Assembly (NCBI GenBank): GCA_046263755.1
Contig: JBJYZC010000013.1
Coordinates: 1 to 64,000, forward strand
DNA length: 64,000 nucleotides
DNA from: Lachnocurva sp029100405
GTDB lineage: Bacteria > Bacillota > Clostridia > Lachnospirales > Lachnospiraceae
Direction: 5' to 3'
Shown: one piece after another, positions 63,249 to 64,000 of the stretch
How the letters are laid out: the number at the start of each line of letters is the position of its first letter
Numbering within the stretch: the stretch's first letter is position 1
Translations under genes and position numbers: made by a program
The notes under the pieces: model-generated
What the model was told of the DNA's origin: nothing
Seen by the model: the letters and a program-made list of their open reading frames with translations, nothing else
Database searches by the model: none

Positions 63249-64000
63249 TTACTTCCGCTTCATTTCCGAATCCATCATGCCGTCCTGTTCCATCATATGC
63301 TTCATGACACTGATGTCAGAAGAGATATCGATCATATCCTGCTCGGTCAGTTTGGCCAGAAAACGCTCGAAACCATCGCAGACAGTATCGATGGCCTGCT
63401 CGATCTCAGCCATGGACTGCTTCTTCTGGTCGGATTCCACCGGGCTTCGATAGAAGTCCAGGTAAGCATCCAGAAGCTTCTCCGTTGTCGGCAGATAGTA
63501 ATTCATGATCCGCCGGAGATCCTTGGCCTTGCCGGGATCCTTTTTAATAGAGGCAAATATAGACCGGGTGATATTTTCCAGACGATAAAGCTTATCGGAC
63601 ATCGCTTCGGTATCGGGGATCTCGTCGTTGACAGTACGGATCTTCTTCAAATACTGGTCGCCGTCATAGAGGATCTTTTCGACATCAGACTGAGGTTTGG
63701 CTGTTTGTCCCATGCCTGCAGTACTGTCTGAAAAGGCTGTCTCGCCGGAGGCCTCTTTTCGTTTTGCTTCCGCCTGCATGGCATTCTGATAGAGCATTCT
63801 AGCATGGTCCGTAAGAAGCATGGTGGTGTAGTGGATGTCAAAGGATGCCTGGGGAAGCATGTTGAATTTCTTCATGTCGATCAGATTCTGCAGGGTTTCC
63901 TGGGGATTCTCGTTGACCTTTTGGGCCAGGTCCTGAATCCGGAAATATTCCCGGCTGCCCAGGATATTTCCATAACGGAAGTAACTGTCGACCAGATTGT
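63249..64000 (-). CDS. XpaC-type protein (5' end beyond window)
   Basis: At least 250 residues, with the frame open through the right edge, so the true start is not in the window. An in-frame ATG at 63875 is internal, because the coding sequence upstream (SREYFRIQDLAQKVNENPQE) continues as a small winged-helix-like segment. The rest (SDVEKILYDGDQYLKKIRTVNDEI... and the late MMEQDGMMDSEMKRK) matches the 5-bromo-4-chloroindolyl phosphate hydrolysis protein family, the constant partner of TelA. Function unknown. Confidence 0.82.
   Translation of the reverse strand, partial: NLVDSYFRYGNILGSREYFRIQDLAQKVNENPQETLQNLIDMKKFNMLPQASFDIHYTTMLLTDHARMLYQNAMQAEAKRKEASGETAFSDSTAGMGQTAKPQSDVEKILYDGDQYLKKIRTVNDEIPDTEAMSDKLYRLENITRSIFASIKKDPGKAKDLRRIMNYYLPTTEKLLDAYLDFYRSPVESDQKKQSMAEIEQAIDTVCDGFERFLAKLTEQDMIDISSDISVMKHMMEQDGMMDSEMKRK

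Larger units (their letters stand above)
5230..63565. repeat. Dispersed 11-bp motif AAATRTAGACC, 13 exact copies
   Basis: Plus-strand copies start at 5230, 10560, 15318, 17441, 22878, 41533, 47577, 59050 and 63555. Complementary copies (GGTCTAYATTT) start at 19369, 32066, 35197 and 57693. They occur in several reading frames of unrelated genes, on coding and template strands, and in intergenic DNA and terminator flanks. Many one-mismatch variants exist (for example 12343, 19660, 31960, 50026). The span given is from first to last copy. Function unknown. Confidence 0.8.

Overview
The window looks like a chromosomal segment of a low-to-mid GC Firmicute of class Clostridia, most likely a Lachnospiraceae-type gut or rumen anaerobe. 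The evidence is gene content rather than a marker gene: a class III (Firmicutes-type) fructose-1,6-bisphosphatase, a group III phosphofructokinase, an XpaC/TelA pair, FeoA-FeoA-FeoB iron uptake, an EF-G paralogue, a CUT1 sugar ABC transporter without its own ATPase, GH42 and GH120 glycosidases, a papain-like surface protease, and Shine-Dalgarno sites of AGGAGG type with some TTG and GTG starts. No rRNA, prophage, CRISPR array or plasmid function was seen.

Layout. 1-6616 (+): end of an unknown gene, then hflX, an HD-domain (p)ppGpp-hydrolase-like gene, a THUMP methyltransferase, a secreted C1A protease, rdgB and yfcE, mostly tightly packed. 6666-8780 (-): fbp. 8994-9786 (+): a six-tRNA operon (Pro-Gly-Arg-His-Gln-Lys) with a clear promoter and terminator. 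9832-17133 (-): MATE exporter, chemoreceptor, phosphofructokinase and polyphosphate kinase. 17331-26122 (+): histidine phosphatase, GH42 beta-galactosidase, leuS, a membrane diguanylate cyclase and galK. 26345-28588: a complete IS200/IS605 element (tnpA+tnpB). 28589-33244 (+): a repeat-rich leader with a candidate Rex-controlled promoter, then a large FAD/Fe-S oxidoreductase, HypA and a GntR regulator. 33339-36006 (-): panT-coaX-coaBC for pantothenate uptake and CoA synthesis. 36379-42289: aspartokinase, the Feo iron locus, an HMA protein and a DtxR/MntR-type regulator. 42473-44001: a tnpB-only transposon. 44382-49931 (+): SDR, AGCS amino acid carrier, TRIC-like channel and EF-G-like GTPase. 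50030-57526: a xylo-oligosaccharide-type locus (YesL-like protein, binding protein, two permeases, AraC regulator, GH120). 57737-64000 (-): Xaa-Pro aminopeptidase, methionine salvage mtnA and mtnK, telA and a partial xpaC.

Functional picture. Central carbon control (fbp, pfk, ppk), beta-galactoside and xyloside use (GH42/galK; ABC/GH120), ferrous iron uptake and cofactor supply dominate. Most genes are ordinary housekeeping or accessory metabolism. The unusual signals are at the DNA level: an 11-base motif AAATRTAGACC found 13 times exactly, in all coding frames and between genes; short tandem duplications that straddle the stop codons of six genes; two loci of a dispersed inverted repeat family; and the arrayed leader in front of the oxidoreductase-hypA genes, preceded by a promoter whose -10 box lies inside a Rex-like palindrome. 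All counts and alignments were made by eye.
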